NCBI GenBank assembly: GCA_016866575.1
Contig: VGMA01000099.1
Span: forward strand, 1-5,349
Source: Chlamydiota bacterium
GTDB taxonomy: Bacteria > Chlamydiota > Chlamydiia > Chlamydiales > VGMA01
Reading direction: 5' to 3'
Length of the DNA: 5,349 nt
Shown: positions 5,244 through 5,349 of the stretch, one piece after another
How the letters are laid out: every line of letters begins with the position of its first letter
Numbering within the stretch: the first letter of the stretch is position 1
The notes under the pieces: generated by a model
Databases searched by the model: none
What the model was told of the DNA's origin: nothing
What the model saw: only the letters and a program-made list of their open reading frames with translations
Program-made: the position numbers and the translations under genes

Positions 5244-5349
5244 TCAACCCTCATATTTTTCTTGGATAAAGGTTTTCATCCGAGCAATTTGTCGTCTTGT
5301 TTCTCTAAATTCGTGAGGTTTGTCAGCTTTTTTTTGCAAACTTTTGGTT
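5244..5349 (-). CDS. rpmC: 50S ribosomal protein L29, C-terminal part (cut by window edge)
   Basis: L29 is a small helical-hairpin protein at the exit of the ribosomal tunnel, near the docking site for trigger factor and signal recognition particle. Only the last 34 codons and the TGA stop are inside the window; the start lies beyond base 5349. Translating the minus strand in the frame that ends at 5244 gives a C-terminus containing DKPHEFRETRRQIARMKTFI and then QEKYEG. This matches the L29 pattern of a basic helix with R-x-x-R-R-x-IAR-x-KT, equivalent to the family signature. The stop codon touches the rpsQ start codon with no spacer and in the same frame. The identification agrees with its position directly before rpsQ in the conserved order. 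Confidence 0.93.
   Translation of the reverse strand, partial: TKSLQKKADKPHEFRETRRQIARMKTFIQEKYEG
5248..5252 (-). promoter_or_regulatory. Ribosome binding site of rpsQ inside rpmC
   Basis: GAGGG on the minus strand lies in the last sense codons of rpmC, with four bases (five from the GAGG core) to the rpsQ ATG. Its position forces rpsQ initiation to follow or compete with termination on rpmC (inference of translational coupling). Confidence 0.65.

Larger units (their letters stand above)
1..5349 (-). other. S10/spc-type ribosomal protein operon segment (rpmC' to secY)
   Basis: Eleven genes are all read from the minus strand with gaps between 32 nt and a 4-nt overlap, which fits a single polycistronic transcript. 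The order L29-S17-L14-L24-L5-S8-L6-L18-S5-L15-SecY matches the conserved bacterial cluster, except that S14 is missing after L5 and L30 is missing after S5. No rho-independent terminator (GC-rich stem followed by a T run on the minus strand) and no convincing -35/-10 pair is visible in the short gaps, so the promoter is presumably upstream, beyond base 5349. Transcription presumably continues past base 1 toward rpsM/rpsK/rpoA, but this is inferred from other genomes. Confidence 0.93.

Overview
The window is one uninterrupted run of ribosomal-protein genes ending in the protein translocase gene secY, all on the minus strand. In transcription order (right to left) it holds: the 3' end of rpmC (L29), rpsQ (S17), rplN (L14), rplX (L24), rplE (L5), rpsH (S8), rplF (L6), rplR (L18), rpsE (S5), rplO (L15) and secY. 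This is the end of an S10-type cluster running straight into an spc-type cluster. Every gene looks intact. Gaps run from a 4-nt overlap to 32 nt, so there is no stretch near 300 bases without a gene. I see no tRNA, rRNA, mobile element, repeat array, terminator or convincing internal promoter.

The organism is most likely a member of the Chlamydiae, probably a chlamydia-like (Parachlamydiales-type) lineage rather than Chlamydiaceae proper. Three things point there. The gene order skips rpsN (S14) between rplE and rpsH and rpmD (L30) between rpsE and rplO, as I recall for Chlamydia. SecY carries stretches I associate with chlamydial SecY, such as the cytoplasmic loop around residues 340-373. 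S5 and L15 also read as chlamydial. The proteins diverge enough from remembered Chlamydia trachomatis versions that I would not place it in that genus. Base composition is moderately AT-rich. These assignments come from memory and not from a database search.

Layout: 5244-5349 is the L29 C-terminus, whose stop codon abuts the S17 start. 2365-5243 holds seven complete genes, S17 through L18, separated by 12-32 nt, mostly with visible Shine-Dalgarno sequences. 1378-2348 is S5 and L15, joined by an ATGA overlap. 8-1375 is SecY, starting 2 nt after L15. The last 7 bases lie beyond the secY stop, where rpsM (S13) would be expected.

Functionally, ten of the products are ribosomal: S5, S8 and S17 of the 30S subunit, and L5, L6, L14, L15, L18, L24 and L29 of the 50S. 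SecY is the channel through which many membrane and exported proteins pass as they leave the ribosome. The tight packing implies one polycistronic message with translational coupling. I found no undescribed biological system here; it is a conserved housekeeping region, and the findings are modest.
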